From positions 18,578-82,577 of the forward strand of contig NZ_NHSF01000010.1 in assembly GCF_016653295.1 (NCBI RefSeq): a DNA stretch of 64,000 bases, written 5' to 3'. The position numbers and the translations under genes were made by a program. The notes beneath the pieces are model-generated. The model was given only the letters and a program-made list of their open reading frames with translations, ran no database searches and was not told the DNA's origin. This DNA comes from Halochromatium salexigens. Lineage in GTDB: Bacteria; Pseudomonadota; Gammaproteobacteria; Chromatiales; Chromatiaceae. Shown here in pieces: positions 9,082 through 18,137 of the stretch (position 1 is its first letter; the number at the start of each line of letters is the position of its first letter).

Positions 9082-9396
9082 ATGTTCAAATTGACGACAG
9101 CGGCCGCTGAGCAGGTCTTGAAGGCAGCGAAAGAAGGGGGAGCCGAAGGGATGTCGTTGCGGCTCGCGGCGAGCCAACAGGCCGATGGCACCATTGAGTA
9201 TCGCATGGGATTCGATGCCGCGACGGAAGAGGATATTCGCTTTCAGAGCGAAGGCGTGGACCTCGTGATGACACCCGAGGATGTGCCGCTGCTCGATGAA
9301 ACCATGATGGATTTCGTCGAGATCGAGCCTGGTCAGCCACATTTCATCTTCCTGAATCCGAAGGACCCCAATTATCAACCTCCGGCCGATGCCTGA
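9082..9396 (+). CDS. dsrR: DsrR, A-type-scaffold-like protein without cysteines
   Basis: This 104-residue protein has the fold signature of IscA/ErpA-type iron-sulfur scaffolds: an N-terminal LTTAAAEQVLKAA helix and the later LLDETMMDFVE region. It contains no cysteine at all, so it cannot bind a cluster in the way IscA does. That absence is the known hallmark of DsrR, which is needed for full expression or assembly of the Dsr proteins at a post-transcriptional level. A purine-rich AGAGGG site precedes the ATG. Confidence 0.93.
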   Translation: MFKLTTAAAEQVLKAAKEGGAEGMSLRLAASQQADGTIEYRMGFDAATEEDIRFQSEGVDLVMTPEDVPLLDETMMDFVEIEPGQPHFIFLNPKDPNYQPPADA

Positions 9397-9432
9397 GCGC
9401 TGGTGCCTGTTCACTGCTCTGGCCACTGACCC

Positions 9433-10614
9433 ATGGAACTCGCGAGCGAGGACAAGTTACGCCTGAACGTGCTCTTGGCGAATCAGCCGCAGGCGATTCG
9501 CATCGATGAGTCGCGGCTGATCGTCTACGGCCTTTCGCAGCGAGGAGAGGCGAAGGTGGTGTTGAACCCGAGCGGTGCTGCGGATGCTTATCTGCGTGCT
9601 GTCAAGGAACTGATCTCGGGCCACATCCTAGGCTCGCCGGGTGGTTATCCGGTCTATCTGCGGCGCTGGACGCGCATGGGACAGATGCGCGATCAAAGCC
9701 TGGAGCAGCTGTTGATGCTTGGTGAATCCGAGGCGGTGGTCGCCGTGGTCGGCTCGCCAGGCCTGACGCCCGAACTGGCGCGGCGTGCTTGGTGGGCGAT
9801 GGAGGACGCCGAGAACGCGAGGCGCATGCTCGCCAATCCCACCATCGCCGCCAGCGACATGGGCCCGATGCTGGCCGCCTATCTGGTCGAGTACTTGCCG
9901 TTCGAGACCGAGCACGAGAAGATGATGGAATCGGTTCGGCTGGTCCTGCAACCGGGCTTGTTGAGTGAGGAGACGATCCTTGATCTGTGGCGCAAATCGG
10001 CGCGTAAGCAGGCCTATCTGGTCGGCTTCCTGCGTGCGCGGCCCGATGATCTGCCGGATCAGCCCAAGCCGCGCGCCGATGCCGAGGCGATTGCCGAGGC
10101 ACTCGCCGACGAACTGCGAGCGGGCAATGCGATTGCCGGCCTTTTGGTGCGCGTCACCAGTGCGGGTGGTCAAGGCTTTATGAAGACGCTATCGGCGGTG
10201 CTCGCGAAGCCGCCGAACCAAGAGGTTGTCAGTGCCAGCTTTGATCTGTTGCGCGGCTACTTCTCGGTACTGCGCCCCGAGGGTGACCCTAATCTGACCA
10301 TCGATGCCTTACTCGCCGATGGCCAGGCCTTTGCCGGGTTCGATGGGCCGCTGACCCCGCCAGAGGGCGCCCCGGCGGATTCCATCTCGCGCGATCCTGT
10401 ATCGGACTCTGTATCCCCCAGCGTACGGCGCATTCTTAAACAGCTGCCAGAGGCGACGCCCGATTTAGCGGCAATGCGCGTGCTCTCGGGCACGGGCTAC
10501 GGGCTGATCCGGCCGCTACTGCCTGATCCCGCCACGCTCGGTAGCTTGATGCGGCGCAAACTCACGCCGGTGACCGAGCCGCTGCAGGCACGGATCGCGC
10601 GGCTGCTCAGCTAG
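9433..10614 (+). CDS. dsrS: DsrS, soluble accessory protein of sulfur oxidation
   Basis: This 393-residue protein has no recognisable catalytic motif. It is assigned by position as the last gene of the dsr cluster after dsrR, and by similar length to Allochromatium DsrS. No signal peptide or membrane helix is seen, so it is probably cytoplasmic. In A. vinosum DsrS is dispensable but affects the efficiency of sulfur oxidation. Its 3' end overlaps the convergent rpiA gene by 8 bp, so there is no room for a separate terminator. Confidence 0.85.
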   Translation: MELASEDKLRLNVLLANQPQAIRIDESRLIVYGLSQRGEAKVVLNPSGAADAYLRAVKELISGHILGSPGGYPVYLRRWTRMGQMRDQSLEQLLMLGESEAVVAVVGSPGLTPELARRAWWAMEDAENARRMLANPTIAASDMGPMLAAYLVEYLPFETEHEKMMESVRLVLQPGLLSEETILDLWRKSARKQAYLVGFLRARPDDLPDQPKPRADAEAIAEALADELRAGNAIAGLLVRVTSAGGQGFMKTLSAVLAKPPNQEVVSASFDLLRGYFSVLRPEGDPNLTIDALLADGQAFAGFDGPLTPPEGAPADSISRDPVSDSVSPSVRRILKQLPEATPDLAAMRVLSGTGYGLIRPLLPDPATLGSLMRRKLTPVTEPLQARIARLLS

Positions 10615-11278
10615 CCGTTACCGTGCGCGGTCCACTAGCGGAGCCCAGGATCAGCAGATCGGCCGGACGCAGCGCGAAGATGCCCACCGTGACCACGCCA
10701 GCGAGGTTATTGATCCCCTGCTCCAGCTTCATCGGCTCCATGATTTGCAGCCCGTGGACGTCGAGGATCAGGTTGCCATTGTCGGTGGTGAAACCCTCGC
10801 GCCAGACCGGGTTGCCGCCGAGCTTGACCAGTTCGCGCGCGACATAGCTGCGCGCCATCGGGATGACCTCGACCGGCAGCGGGAAGTCGCCGAGCACCGA
10901 GACCAGCTTGCTCTCATCGGCGATGCAGACGAAACGCTCGCTGGCCGCGGCGACGATCTTCTCGCGCGTCAGCGCGCCGCCGCCGCCCTTGATCAACTGC
11001 AGCGCCTTGTTCGACTCGTCGGCGCCATCGACATAGAGCGAGAGGTCGCCGCTGGCATTGAGGTCGAGCACCGGGATGCCGTGCTCGGCAAGACGCGCGC
11101 TCGAGGCCTCGGAGCTGGAGACGGCGCCGTCGATGCGCCCCTTGATGGTCGCTAGGTAATCGATAAAGTGGTTCACCGTCGAGCCGGTGCCGACGCCAAT
11201 GACGCCGCCCTCAACCTGGCTCAGTGCGGCCTCCGCCGCCTGCTTCTTGAACTGATCCTGATGCTGTGCAGGGTCCAT
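10607..11278 (-). CDS. rpiA: Ribose-5-phosphate isomerase A
   Basis: This 223-residue enzyme interconverts ribose 5-phosphate and ribulose 5-phosphate in the pentose phosphate and Calvin cycles. Diagnostic motifs are [13 protein letters not shown] near the N-terminus, [25 protein letters not shown] (catalytic Asp region), and [14 protein letters not shown] with the catalytic Glu. Length is normal for the family (about 220). It is convergent with dsrS, overlapping it slightly, and divergent from ilvA across a 135-bp gap. Confidence 0.97.
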   Translation of the reverse strand: MDPAQHQDQFKKQAAEAALSQVEGGVIGVGTGSTVNHFIDYLATIKGRIDGAVSSSEASSARLAEHGIPVLDLNASGDLSLYVDGADESNKALQLIKGGGGALTREKIVAAASERFVCIADESKLVSVLGDFPLPVEVIPMARSYVARELVKLGGNPVWREGFTTDNGNLILDVHGLQIMEPMKLEQGINNLAGVVTVGIFALRPADLLILGSASGPRTVTAS

Positions 11279-11413
11279 GGCCGCTCCTCGATTGCTGTTT
11301 GGTTGATAGAAAGGATGCGAAGTATATCAAAGGCCTTTCGGACGGATCTGTCGTATCCTGAGGCGTTTTGCCCCGTTATCCTCGGTTATTTTCCCTGGCC
11401 CGACGCGATCCCT

Positions 11414-12943
11414 ATGCTGCACTCCTATATCGAGCGAATCCTCAAGGCCCGCGTCTACGATATCGCGATCGAATCACCGTTGACCCTCGCCAAGGGACTC
11501 TCGCGGCGCCTCGGTAACCGCGTGTTGCTCAAGCGCGAAGATCTCCAGCCGGTGTTCTCGTTCAAGCTTCGTGGTGCCTACAACAAGCTCCGCCACCTGC
11601 CCGTCGCTGCCCTTGAGCAGGGCGTGATCGCGGCCTCAGCGGGCAACCATGCGCAAGGCGTCTCGATGGGAGCTTCGCATCTTGGGGTGCAGGCGGTGAT
11701 CGTGATGCCCAAGACCACACCGGGCATCAAGGTCGACGCGGTGCGTCAGTGGGGGGGCAAGGCGGTCCTGTACGGAGACTCGTTCGACGAGGCCTATCGC
11801 CATGCCATGACATTGGCCGAGGAGCGTGCGCTGACGTTCCTGCATCCGTTCGATGATCCGGATGTCATCGCCGGTCAGGGCACCATCGGCATGGAGATCC
11901 TGCGCCAGCATCCCGACCCACCACATGCGCTCTTCGTGCCGGTCGGCGGCGGTGGGCTGATCGCCGGGATCGCGGCCTATGTGAAGTCGATCCATCCCGA
12001 GGTGCGGATCATCGGCGTCGAGCCCGAGGAGGCGCCAACCCTGCACGCCGCGCTGGCCGCTGATGCGCCCGTGCTGCTGCCTGAGGTTGGACTGTTCGCC
12101 GACGGCGTTGCGGTGCGGCGGATCGGCGAGGAGACCTTCCGCATCGCGCGCGAGACCGTCGACGAGGTGGTGCTGGTCAGCGCCGATGCGATCTGCGCCG
12201 CGATCAAGGATATTTACGACGACACCCGTGGTATCGCCGAGCCCGCTGGGGCGCTTTCCGTGGCTGGGCTCAAGCAATATGTCGAGCGCACCGGTGTGCG
12301 CGACGCGGCGCTGATCGCGATCGAGAGCGGCGCCAACATCAACTTCGATCGCCTGCGCCATGTCGCCGAGCGTGCCGAACTCGGCGAGCGCCGTGAGGCC
12401 CTGTTCGCGGTCGCGATCCCGGAGCGACCGGGCAGTTTTCTCGCCTTCTGCAAGGCGCTCGGCAAGCGTCAGATCACTGAGTTCAACTACCGCTATGCCG
12501 ATCAGCATCAGGCCGTCGTTTTTGTCGGGGTCGAGCTCGGCGGCGGCCTTGCCGAGCGCCATGAGATGATCGAACGCATCGAGAAGAAGGGCTTCGAGGT
12601 CACGGATATGAGCGACAATGAGACCGCGAAGCTGCATATCCGCTTCATGGTCGGTGGCCATGCCCCCGGCGTCACCAATGAGCGCCTGATCCGCTTCGAG
12701 TTCCCGGAACGCCCCGGGGCCTTGCTGACGTTTCTCTCCGGGTTGGGTCGGCGCTGGAATATCAGCTTGTTCCATTACCGTAACCATGGCGCCGCCTATG
12801 GCCGGGTGCTGATGGGGATTCAGGTATCAGAGGCCGAGGAAGCCGGGTTCCATGAACTGTTGACCGGTCTAGGCTATCCGTTTTGGGATGAGAGCGAGAA
12901 CCCGGCCTATCGGCTGTTCGCCGGCAGCGAGCGCGGGGCCTGA
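11414..12943 (+). CDS. ilvA: Threonine ammonia-lyase, biosynthetic type
   Basis: This PLP enzyme of 509 residues catalyses the first committed step of isoleucine synthesis, threonine to 2-oxobutanoate. The N-terminal start MLHSYIERILKARVYD matches the family. The PLP lysine lies in FSFKLRGAYNK, the phosphate loop is PVGGGGLIAG, and AGNHAQG is present. The C-terminal 180 residues form two ACT-like regulatory repeats (EALFAVAIPERPGSFLAF and LIRFEFPERPGALLTF), as expected for the isoleucine-inhibited form. The longer upstream frame was rejected because family members begin at this ATG. ilvD lies about 7 kb downstream. Confidence 0.96.
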   Translation: MLHSYIERILKARVYDIAIESPLTLAKGLSRRLGNRVLLKREDLQPVFSFKLRGAYNKLRHLPVAALEQGVIAASAGNHAQGVSMGASHLGVQAVIVMPKTTPGIKVDAVRQWGGKAVLYGDSFDEAYRHAMTLAEERALTFLHPFDDPDVIAGQGTIGMEILRQHPDPPHALFVPVGGGGLIAGIAAYVKSIHPEVRIIGVEPEEAPTLHAALAADAPVLLPEVGLFADGVAVRRIGEETFRIARETVDEVVLVSADAICAAIKDIYDDTRGIAEPAGALSVAGLKQYVERTGVRDAALIAIESGANINFDRLRHVAERAELGERREALFAVAIPERPGSFLAFCKALGKRQITEFNYRYADQHQAVVFVGVELGGGLAERHEMIERIEKKGFEVTDMSDNETAKLHIRFMVGGHAPGVTNERLIRFEFPERPGALLTFLSGLGRRWNISLFHYRNHGAAYGRVLMGIQVSEAEEAGFHELLTGLGYPFWDESENPAYRLFAGSERGA

Positions 12944-12959
12944 TCGCGGGCATCCTCGA

Positions 12960-13547
12960 TCAGGGCCCGCGCTGGTAGAGGGCGTGCTCGGTGACGACGG
13001 CATCCAAGGGAAGATCCCAGGGTTCGGGCTCGATGGCGTCCAGACGTTGGCATTCGTGCGCCAGGCCAATCAGACGTGGGCGTTGCCAATGCCGGCGATC
13101 GCGCAGGAAGGCCAGGCTGCGATCATAGAAGCCCGCGCCCATGCCGATGCGATGACAGTGCGCATCGAACCCAACGAGCGGCACCAGAATCACATGCAGG
13201 CCCTGAGGCGGCACGATCTGGCGGTAGCGCCCGCTCGGCTCCAGGATGCCGAAACGATTGCGTCGCCAGCGCGTCTTGGGTGCGTCGTGAACGAACCAGA
13301 GCCGACCCGGCGTATGGGGTCGCAGCACTGGTAGGTACCAGTGGCGACGGCCTCGGAGTTGCTCGCGGATCGGCGTCGGGTCGAGTTCGCCAGCGATCGG
13401 CAGATAAAACGCGATACGACGAGCCGAGCGGATCAGGCCGCTGCTGAGCAACCGGCGACAGACGGCCGCAGCATGATCACGCTGCGCACGCTGACTGAGT
13501 TCGCGGCGGGCACGACGGAGGCGGCGGCGGAGTAAGGGATCGGTCAC
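12960..13547 (-). CDS. ygfA: 5-formyltetrahydrofolate cyclo-ligase
   Basis: This 195-residue enzyme (YgfA/MTHFS family) converts 5-formyl-THF to 5,10-methenyl-THF using ATP. Supporting motifs are a basic N-terminal helix (LLRRRLRRARRELS), the folate-site region LVPLVGFDAHCHRIGMGAGFYD, and the C-terminal DAVVTEHA. I chose the GTG at 13547, giving VTDPLLRRRL. The longer open frame would run into the 6S RNA and has no family support. The order zapA, 6S RNA, ygfA on this strand is the conserved gammaproteobacterial arrangement. Confidence 0.9.
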   Translation of the reverse strand: MTDPLLRRRLRRARRELSQRAQRDHAAAVCRRLLSSGLIRSARRIAFYLPIAGELDPTPIREQLRGRRHWYLPVLRPHTPGRLWFVHDAPKTRWRRNRFGILEPSGRYRQIVPPQGLHVILVPLVGFDAHCHRIGMGAGFYDRSLAFLRDRRHWQRPRLIGLAHECQRLDAIEPEPWDLPLDAVVTEHALYQRGP

Positions 13548-13655
13548 AATGGTGAGCGCAAGCGGCCGGCGACATTCGAGCCAATCACAGTGTTCGCTGG
13601 TCCAACGAGACCTGGCTGGACATGAGGGGGCGCGGTTCGGTGAGCGAAGGAGGGG

Positions 13656-13850
13656 AGACACCTCCCGCCTGTGCCGGTGCAGTCCTTCGTTCTTGAACCA
13701 GAGGGTTCAAGTGGGGACGCTGCATCGCGCTTCAGGCTTTCCGCTCTTCGGCGGACACGCACAACGGCTCGATTCTTAGCGTCCCCAGGGTACGGATTAG
13801 GCTCAAGAAAATACCCAGGCCGCTGCCGTTCACCGCAGGAGATGTCTAAC
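13656..13850 (-). ncRNA. ssrS: 6S RNA
   Basis: The minus strand between zapA and ygfA carries a 6S RNA. The ends pair as a closing stem: AGACATCTCCTGC at the 5' end (13835-13847) with GCGGGAGGTGTCT at the 3' end (13656-13668), including G-U pairs. The diagnostic internal hairpin CTTGAACC/GGTTCAAG is at 13693-13711. Length is about 190 nt and the synteny is the conserved one. 6S RNA binds sigma-70 RNA polymerase by mimicking an open promoter and modulates stationary-phase transcription. Exact ends are estimated. Confidence 0.9.
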
Positions 13851-13856
13851 ACCGAG

Positions 13857-13883
13857 ACTATACTTTATCCTCGACAGCGTCCA
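13857..13883 (-). promoter_or_regulatory. Candidate promoter of 6S RNA
   Basis: On the minus strand, TATAGT (13857-13862) lies about 7 bp before the predicted 5' end of 6S RNA. TGGACG (13878-13883) is a possible -35 box at the short spacing of 15 bp. Both sit inside the 3' end of zapA, so the RNA would be transcribed from within the zapA gene. Confidence 0.45.
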
Positions 13884-14220
13884 CCCCGGTCGGTTGGGGG
13901 CCCGGAGATGGGTTGCTAGGAACCTCCGGCTCAATGGCATTGGTCAAGCGTTCTTGGATCGCCTTGAGCCGCTCGTGCTGCTGGCTGATCGTGTCGCGCT
14001 CGCTCATGAGTTCGTAGATGAGATTGAGGGCCGCGATCACGGCGATCCGGTCGGCACCGATGATGCGGCCATTCTGACGCACCTCGCGCATCCGCCGATC
14101 GAGCAGCTGCGCGGAATTGATCAACCCATATTGCTCCTCGGGCGCGCAGGCGATCCGGTACTCCTTGTCGAGGATACGAATGGTGACAGGCATCGACCTG
14201 CCGTCGTCGGATGCGTTCAT
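13858..14220 (-). CDS. zapA: Cell division protein ZapA
   Basis: This 120-residue FtsZ-ring-associated protein has the ZapA pattern VTIRILDKEYRIACAPEE near the N-terminus. A helical segment (LLDRRMREVRQNGRIIGADRIAVIAALNL) and a coiled coil (about residues 70-92) follow. The last 25 residues are proline- and acid-rich. The start overlaps the stop of the upstream zapB-like gene in a TAATG junction, so the two are translationally coupled. A start at the internal Met-10 (MPVTIRIL) is also possible. Confidence 0.92.
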   Translation of the reverse strand: MNASDDGRSMPVTIRILDKEYRIACAPEEQYGLINSAQLLDRRMREVRQNGRIIGADRIAVIAALNLIYELMSERDTISQQHERLKAIQERLTNAIEPEVPSNPSPGPQPTGVDAVEDKV

Positions 14221-14429
14221 TACAATTGCTCCTCCATCGCCTTCAGGCGTGCGACCATGGCTTCGAGCCGGCTGCGTGCGAGTTCGGTTTTCTCGATCAG
14301 CTCGGCACGCTCCGCGACCAAGTGCTCTTGGCTTGCATGCAACGAGGCATTTTCCTCTTTAAGCTGCTGACACTTGCGGATCAATGCGTCCACGTGTTGC
14401 TCTAAGAGATCGATATCGAAGTCGGCCAT
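14220..14429 (-). CDS. ZapB-like coiled-coil protein (TIGR02449 type)
   Basis: This 69-residue, almost entirely helical coiled-coil protein contains heptad-rich stretches (IDLLEQHVDALIRKCQQLKE, LIEKTELARSRLEAM). Small proteins of this kind commonly precede zapA in gammaproteobacteria and are annotated as TIGR02449 or ZapB-like. A role at the division septum is inferred from the tight coupling with zapA (TAATG overlap). It is divergent from the UPF0149 gene. Confidence 0.82.
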   Translation of the reverse strand: MADFDIDLLEQHVDALIRKCQQLKEENASLHASQEHLVAERAELIEKTELARSRLEAMVARLKAMEEQL

Positions 14430-14603
14430 GCCGAGCCCCAGCGGGAAAGCTTGTCGCGACTATAGAAGGCGGTCAAGGTTGGGTCAAACCAACTGACTTG
14501 ATCCGACTGTCCGCCGCCACCGCCGGGGCCGGTGTCATCCGGGCCCGAGCGGGACTGGATCAGGGCTCCTGCATGCCCCCCACCGATGATTAGGATTTCG
14601 TAC

Positions 14604-15314
14604 ATGGTCTCCGATCCCCCCTTCTTCGACGCCCACCCGGATTACGAGCGCCTGGCTCAGCTGTTGGTCGGTGCCGAGCTGGCGCCCACGCCCGCCGAGG
14701 CTCAGGGCATGCTCTGCGGTCTGCTCGCGCTGCATCTGCCCGATGCGCTCGAGCGCTGGCACGCGCAGTTGCTGGCACCACCGGCGGATGCGCCGGCTGT
14801 GCACAGGTGCGAAGCACCAGCCCATGCGCACGATGCCGATGGCTCAGTCGCGCCGCTGGATCTGACCGACCACGGGCACGCGCCAGCGCCCGCCAAGCAG
14901 GCCGATGGCGATGCCGCCGCGCGGCGTGCGGCCTTGGACCAGCTCGCGACCTGGACCCAGTCCGCGATCGCCCCACCGTCGGTGAGCTTCGAGCTGCTGC
15001 TGCCAGGCGAGGAGCGGCCGCTGCACGAGCGCGCCAACGGCGTGCTCGACTGGGTGCGCGGCCTGCTGTTCGGGCTCGCGCTCGGGGGCCTGGAGCGTGA
15101 GCGCCTGCAGGGACAGGCGCGCGAGGCCTTCGATGATCTGGTCGAACTCACGCGCCTGGATCTGGAATCGGTCGCGGAAGACGATGCCGATGAACAGGCG
15201 CTCACCGAAATCGTTGAATTCTTGCGCATCGCCGCGATGCTGATCCGCGAGGAAACGGCCAAGACCCTGCCCAACGCGCAAGCCCAGCAGGCGCACGAGA
15301 GAGGATGGCATTAA
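14604..15314 (+). CDS. UPF0149 (YecA/YgfB) family protein
   Basis: This 236-residue protein belongs to the YgfB/YecA family, whose genes usually lie between zapA and pepP. Family features are the N-terminal YERLAQLLVGAELAPTPAEAQGMLCGLL and the C-terminal acidic helix region ELTRLDLESVAEDDADEQALTEIVEFLRIA. A low-complexity Ala/His/Asp-rich insert lies at about residues 60-100. The ATG at 14604 has AGGA eight bases upstream; the earlier in-frame start has no support. It ends 4 bp before pepP. Molecular function is not established. Confidence 0.88.
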   Translation: MVSDPPFFDAHPDYERLAQLLVGAELAPTPAEAQGMLCGLLALHLPDALERWHAQLLAPPADAPAVHRCEAPAHAHDADGSVAPLDLTDHGHAPAPAKQADGDAAARRAALDQLATWTQSAIAPPSVSFELLLPGEERPLHERANGVLDWVRGLLFGLALGGLERERLQGQAREAFDDLVELTRLDLESVAEDDADEQALTEIVEFLRIAAMLIREETAKTLPNAQAQQAHERGWH

Positions 15315-15318
15315 ACCG

Positions 15319-16734
15319 ATGACAGAAGCGACCAAGGCGGCGGCTGGCAGCGCCGCGCGCGCGACCACCGCCAGGGCTCCCCATCCCTACAGCAACGCCG
15401 AGCTGCGACGCCGGCGGCGAGCCCTGCTCAAGGCGCTCGGCGATGAGTCCGTGCTGCTGGTGCCGGCGGCGCCGGAGGTGATCCGCAATCGCGATGTCCA
15501 TCACCCCTATCGTCAGTCGAGCGATCTGACCTGGCTCACGGGTTTCCCCGAACCCGAGGCGGTCGCGGTCCTCGCGCCCAAGCGCAAGGACGGCGCCTTC
15601 GTGCTGTTCTGTCGCGCGCGCGATCCCGAGCGCGAGGTCTGGGATGGCTTCCGCCACGGGGTCGAGGGCGCGCGCGCGCATTTCGGCGCCGATCAGGCCT
15701 TCCCGATCACCGAACTCGATGAGCGCCTGCCCGAGATCCTCGGCGACCGGCGCCGGGTGGTCTATCCGCTCGGGCACGACGACGGCTTCGATCGGCGCGT
15801 GATCGGCTGGCTACGCGCGGTGCGGGCACTGGCGCGCAAGGGCATCGGCGCGCCCAGCGAGCTGGTCAGCTCCGACCCCTATCTGCACGAGCGCCGGCTG
15901 ATCAAATCCAAGGCCGAACTCAAGCTCATGCGCCGCGCTGCGGCTATCTCGGCGGCGGCGCACCAGCGCCTGATGCAGACCGCCACGCCGGGCTGTTCGG
16001 AGCAGCGTCTGGAGGCGACCTTCCTCGCCGCCTGTGCCGAGCAGGGCGCGCGCTTCCAGGCCTATCCGCCGATCGTCGGCAGCGGCGTCAATGCCTGCGT
16101 GCTGCACTATGTCGAGAACGCCGATGTGCTGAGCGAAGGTGATCTGGTGCTGGTCGATGCCGGCTGCGAGCTGCACGGCTATGCCTCCGACATCACCCGC
16201 ACCTTCCCCGCCAACGGTCGCTTCAGCGCGCCCCAGCGCCGGCTCTACGAGCTGGTGCTGGCGGCGCAGCAGGCGGCGATCGCCAAGGTGCGCCCCGGCA
16301 AGCACTGGAACCAGCCGCACCAAGCGGCGCTCAAAGTCTTGACCCGAGGGCTGGTCGAGCTTGGCCTGATCACCGGCGAGGGCGTCATCGACGGGGTCGC
16401 CACCGACCTGAAACAGCTCATCAAGGACGAGCGCTACAAGCCGTTCTTCATGCACAAGACCGGCCACTGGCTGGGCATGGATGTGCACGATGTCGGCCAA
16501 TACAAGCAGGACGGCCAATGGCGCCGCTTCGAGCCCGGCATGGTGCTCACCGTCGAGCCGGGGCTCTACATCGCCCCGGACGCCGAGGCGCCAGCCGAGT
16601 ATCGCGGCATCGGCATCCGCATCGAGGACGATGTGCTGGTCACCGAGGGCGAGCCAGAAGTGCTCTCGGCCGGGGTGCCGAAGGACCCGGACGCGATCGA
16701 GGCACTGATGGCGGCGAGCGCGCCTGACAACTGA
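15319..16734 (+). CDS. pepP: Xaa-Pro aminopeptidase (aminopeptidase P)
   Basis: This 471-residue M24B metallopeptidase removes N-terminal residues preceding proline. Metal ligands of the pita-bread fold are visible: DAGCELHGYASDITRTFP (two Asp), HKTGHWLGMDVHD (His), TVEPGLYI (Glu) and RIEDDVLVT (Glu). The N-terminal AMP_N domain is present. It is the second gene of a likely operon UPF0149-pepP-ubiH-ubiI, in which spacings are 4 bp, 29 bp and an 8-bp overlap. This is the classical gammaproteobacterial order. Confidence 0.96.
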   Translation: MTEATKAAAGSAARATTARAPHPYSNAELRRRRRALLKALGDESVLLVPAAPEVIRNRDVHHPYRQSSDLTWLTGFPEPEAVAVLAPKRKDGAFVLFCRARDPEREVWDGFRHGVEGARAHFGADQAFPITELDERLPEILGDRRRVVYPLGHDDGFDRRVIGWLRAVRALARKGIGAPSELVSSDPYLHERRLIKSKAELKLMRRAAAISAAAHQRLMQTATPGCSEQRLEATFLAACAEQGARFQAYPPIVGSGVNACVLHYVENADVLSEGDLVLVDAGCELHGYASDITRTFPANGRFSAPQRRLYELVLAAQQAAIAKVRPGKHWNQPHQAALKVLTRGLVELGLITGEGVIDGVATDLKQLIKDERYKPFFMHKTGHWLGMDVHDVGQYKQDGQWRRFEPGMVLTVEPGLYIAPDAEAPAEYRGIGIRIEDDVLVTEGEPEVLSAGVPKDPDAIEALMAASAPDN

Positions 16735-16763
16735 CACCTAACACCGAGGTCCGAGACGTTCCC

Positions 16764-18137
16764 ATGCACGACACTGATCTGGTCATCATCGGCGGCGGCC
16801 TGGTCGGCGCCAGCCTTGCCGTGGCGCTCGCCGAGACCGGGCTGCGCATCACGGTGGTCGAGGCCACCGCCGCCGATACACCGGCGCACCCGAGCTATGA
16901 CGAGCGCGTGATCGCGCTCTCGCTCGGCAGCGCGCGCATCTTCCAAGGCATGGGCCTTTGGTCCAAGATCGCGCCCGATGCGGCGCCGATCCAGCAGGTG
17001 CATGTCTCCGATCGCGGCCACATCGGCTTCGCCCATCTCGAGGCCGAGGACGAAGGCGTCCCGGCGCTCGGTTACGTCGCCCCGGCGCGGGTGATGGGCG
17101 CCGCGCTCAGCGCCCGCATGGCGACCTCGCCGCGCATCGAAGTGCTGCGACCGGGGCGGCTGCAGGGGCTGCAGATCACCAAGCAGCGCGTCCACCTGGA
17201 GGTGGCGGTGGCCGGCGAGTCGCGTCTGCTGCGCGCCGCGCTGCTGGTGGCCGCCGATGGTGGTGAATCCTCGGTGCGCAAGCGGCTTGGACTCAAAGTG
17301 CGCGAGCGCGACTATGACCATGACGCGATCATCGCCACCGTCACCCCGGAGCGCATCCCGTCCACGACCCGCCCCGGCACCGCCTTCGAGCGCTTCACCG
17401 ACAGCGGCCCGCTGGCCTTGTTGCCGATGACCGAGGGCCGCTATGGGGTGGTCTGGACTGCGCCCCGGGCCGAGACCGCTGGCCTCCTCGGGCTGTCGGA
17501 CGAGGCCTTCATCGCGACCTTGCAGCAGCGTTTCGGCAGCCGGCTCGGCGAACTGACGCGCCCGAGCCCGCGCCGTGCCTATCCGCTGCGGCTGATGCTG
17601 GCCAACCAGCTCACACGCGAGCGGCTGCTGCTGATCGGCAATGCCGCGCACACGCTGCATCCAGTGGCCGGGCAGGGCTTCAATCTGGGCTTGCGCGATG
17701 TCGCCGAGCTGGCCGATCTGTTGGTCGAGGCGCAGCGCACGGCCAAGGACGTCGGCGGTCCCTCGGTGCTCGGCCCCTATCGGCGCCGGCGCGTGCCCGA
17801 TCATGCGCTGATCGCCGGGCTCACCGACGGCCTGGCGCGGCTGTTCGTCAACCCCTGGGGGCCGGTGCGCGCCGGGCGCAACCTGGGGCTGCTCGGGCTG
17901 GATCTGGTGCCGATGGCACGCCATCACCTGGCGCGCCGCTTCATGGGCGCGAGCGGACGCCAGCCACGCCTGGCGCGCGGCCTGTCGGCCGCGAGCGCGC
18001 TGCCACCCGCGTTGCCTCCCACGCCAGCGCCAACCCCAGCCCCAACGCCGACGCCAGCGCCAACGCCAACGCCAGCTCCAGCGCCAAACCGGATACCTAC
18101 CACCAGCGCCGGCGATGAGGAACTGACCGATGTCTGA
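16764..18137 (+). CDS. ubiH: UbiH, FAD-dependent ubiquinone-ring hydroxylase
   Basis: This 457-residue flavin monooxygenase hydroxylates a ring carbon of the ubiquinone precursor. It has the N-terminal FAD motif DLVIIGGGLVGASLA, the DG motif VAADGGESSVRK, and GNAAHTLHPVAGQGFNLGLRD. The pepP-ubiH-ubiI context supports the assignment. An unusual extension of about 40 residues at the C-terminus is made of Pro/Ala/Thr repeats encoded by a short tandem repeat (about 18000-18090). The gene overlaps the next one by 8 bp. Confidence 0.93.
   Translation: MHDTDLVIIGGGLVGASLAVALAETGLRITVVEATAADTPAHPSYDERVIALSLGSARIFQGMGLWSKIAPDAAPIQQVHVSDRGHIGFAHLEAEDEGVPALGYVAPARVMGAALSARMATSPRIEVLRPGRLQGLQITKQRVHLEVAVAGESRLLRAALLVAADGGESSVRKRLGLKVRERDYDHDAIIATVTPERIPSTTRPGTAFERFTDSGPLALLPMTEGRYGVVWTAPRAETAGLLGLSDEAFIATLQQRFGSRLGELTRPSPRRAYPLRLMLANQLTRERLLLIGNAAHTLHPVAGQGFNLGLRDVAELADLLVEAQRTAKDVGGPSVLGPYRRRRVPDHALIAGLTDGLARLFVNPWGPVRAGRNLGLLGLDLVPMARHHLARRFMGASGRQPRLARGLSAASALPPALPPTPAPTPAPTPTPAPTPTPAPAPNRIPTTSAGDEELTDV
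18001..18090 (+). repeat. Pro-Ala-Thr coding microsatellite at the 3' end of ubiH
   Basis: Units of the form CCAACGCCAGCG repeat imperfectly for about 90 bp and encode PTPAPTPAPTPTPAP-like sequence. The tract lies after the conserved end of the UbiH catalytic domain and just before the ubiI-like start. It may vary in length between strains. Confidence 0.7.

Noticed and set aside
13548..13661. N-terminal extension of the formyl-THF cyclo-ligase
   Set aside because: The extra 38 residues are not family-like and would reach the 3' end of 6S RNA; the GTG at 13547 gives a normal N-terminus.
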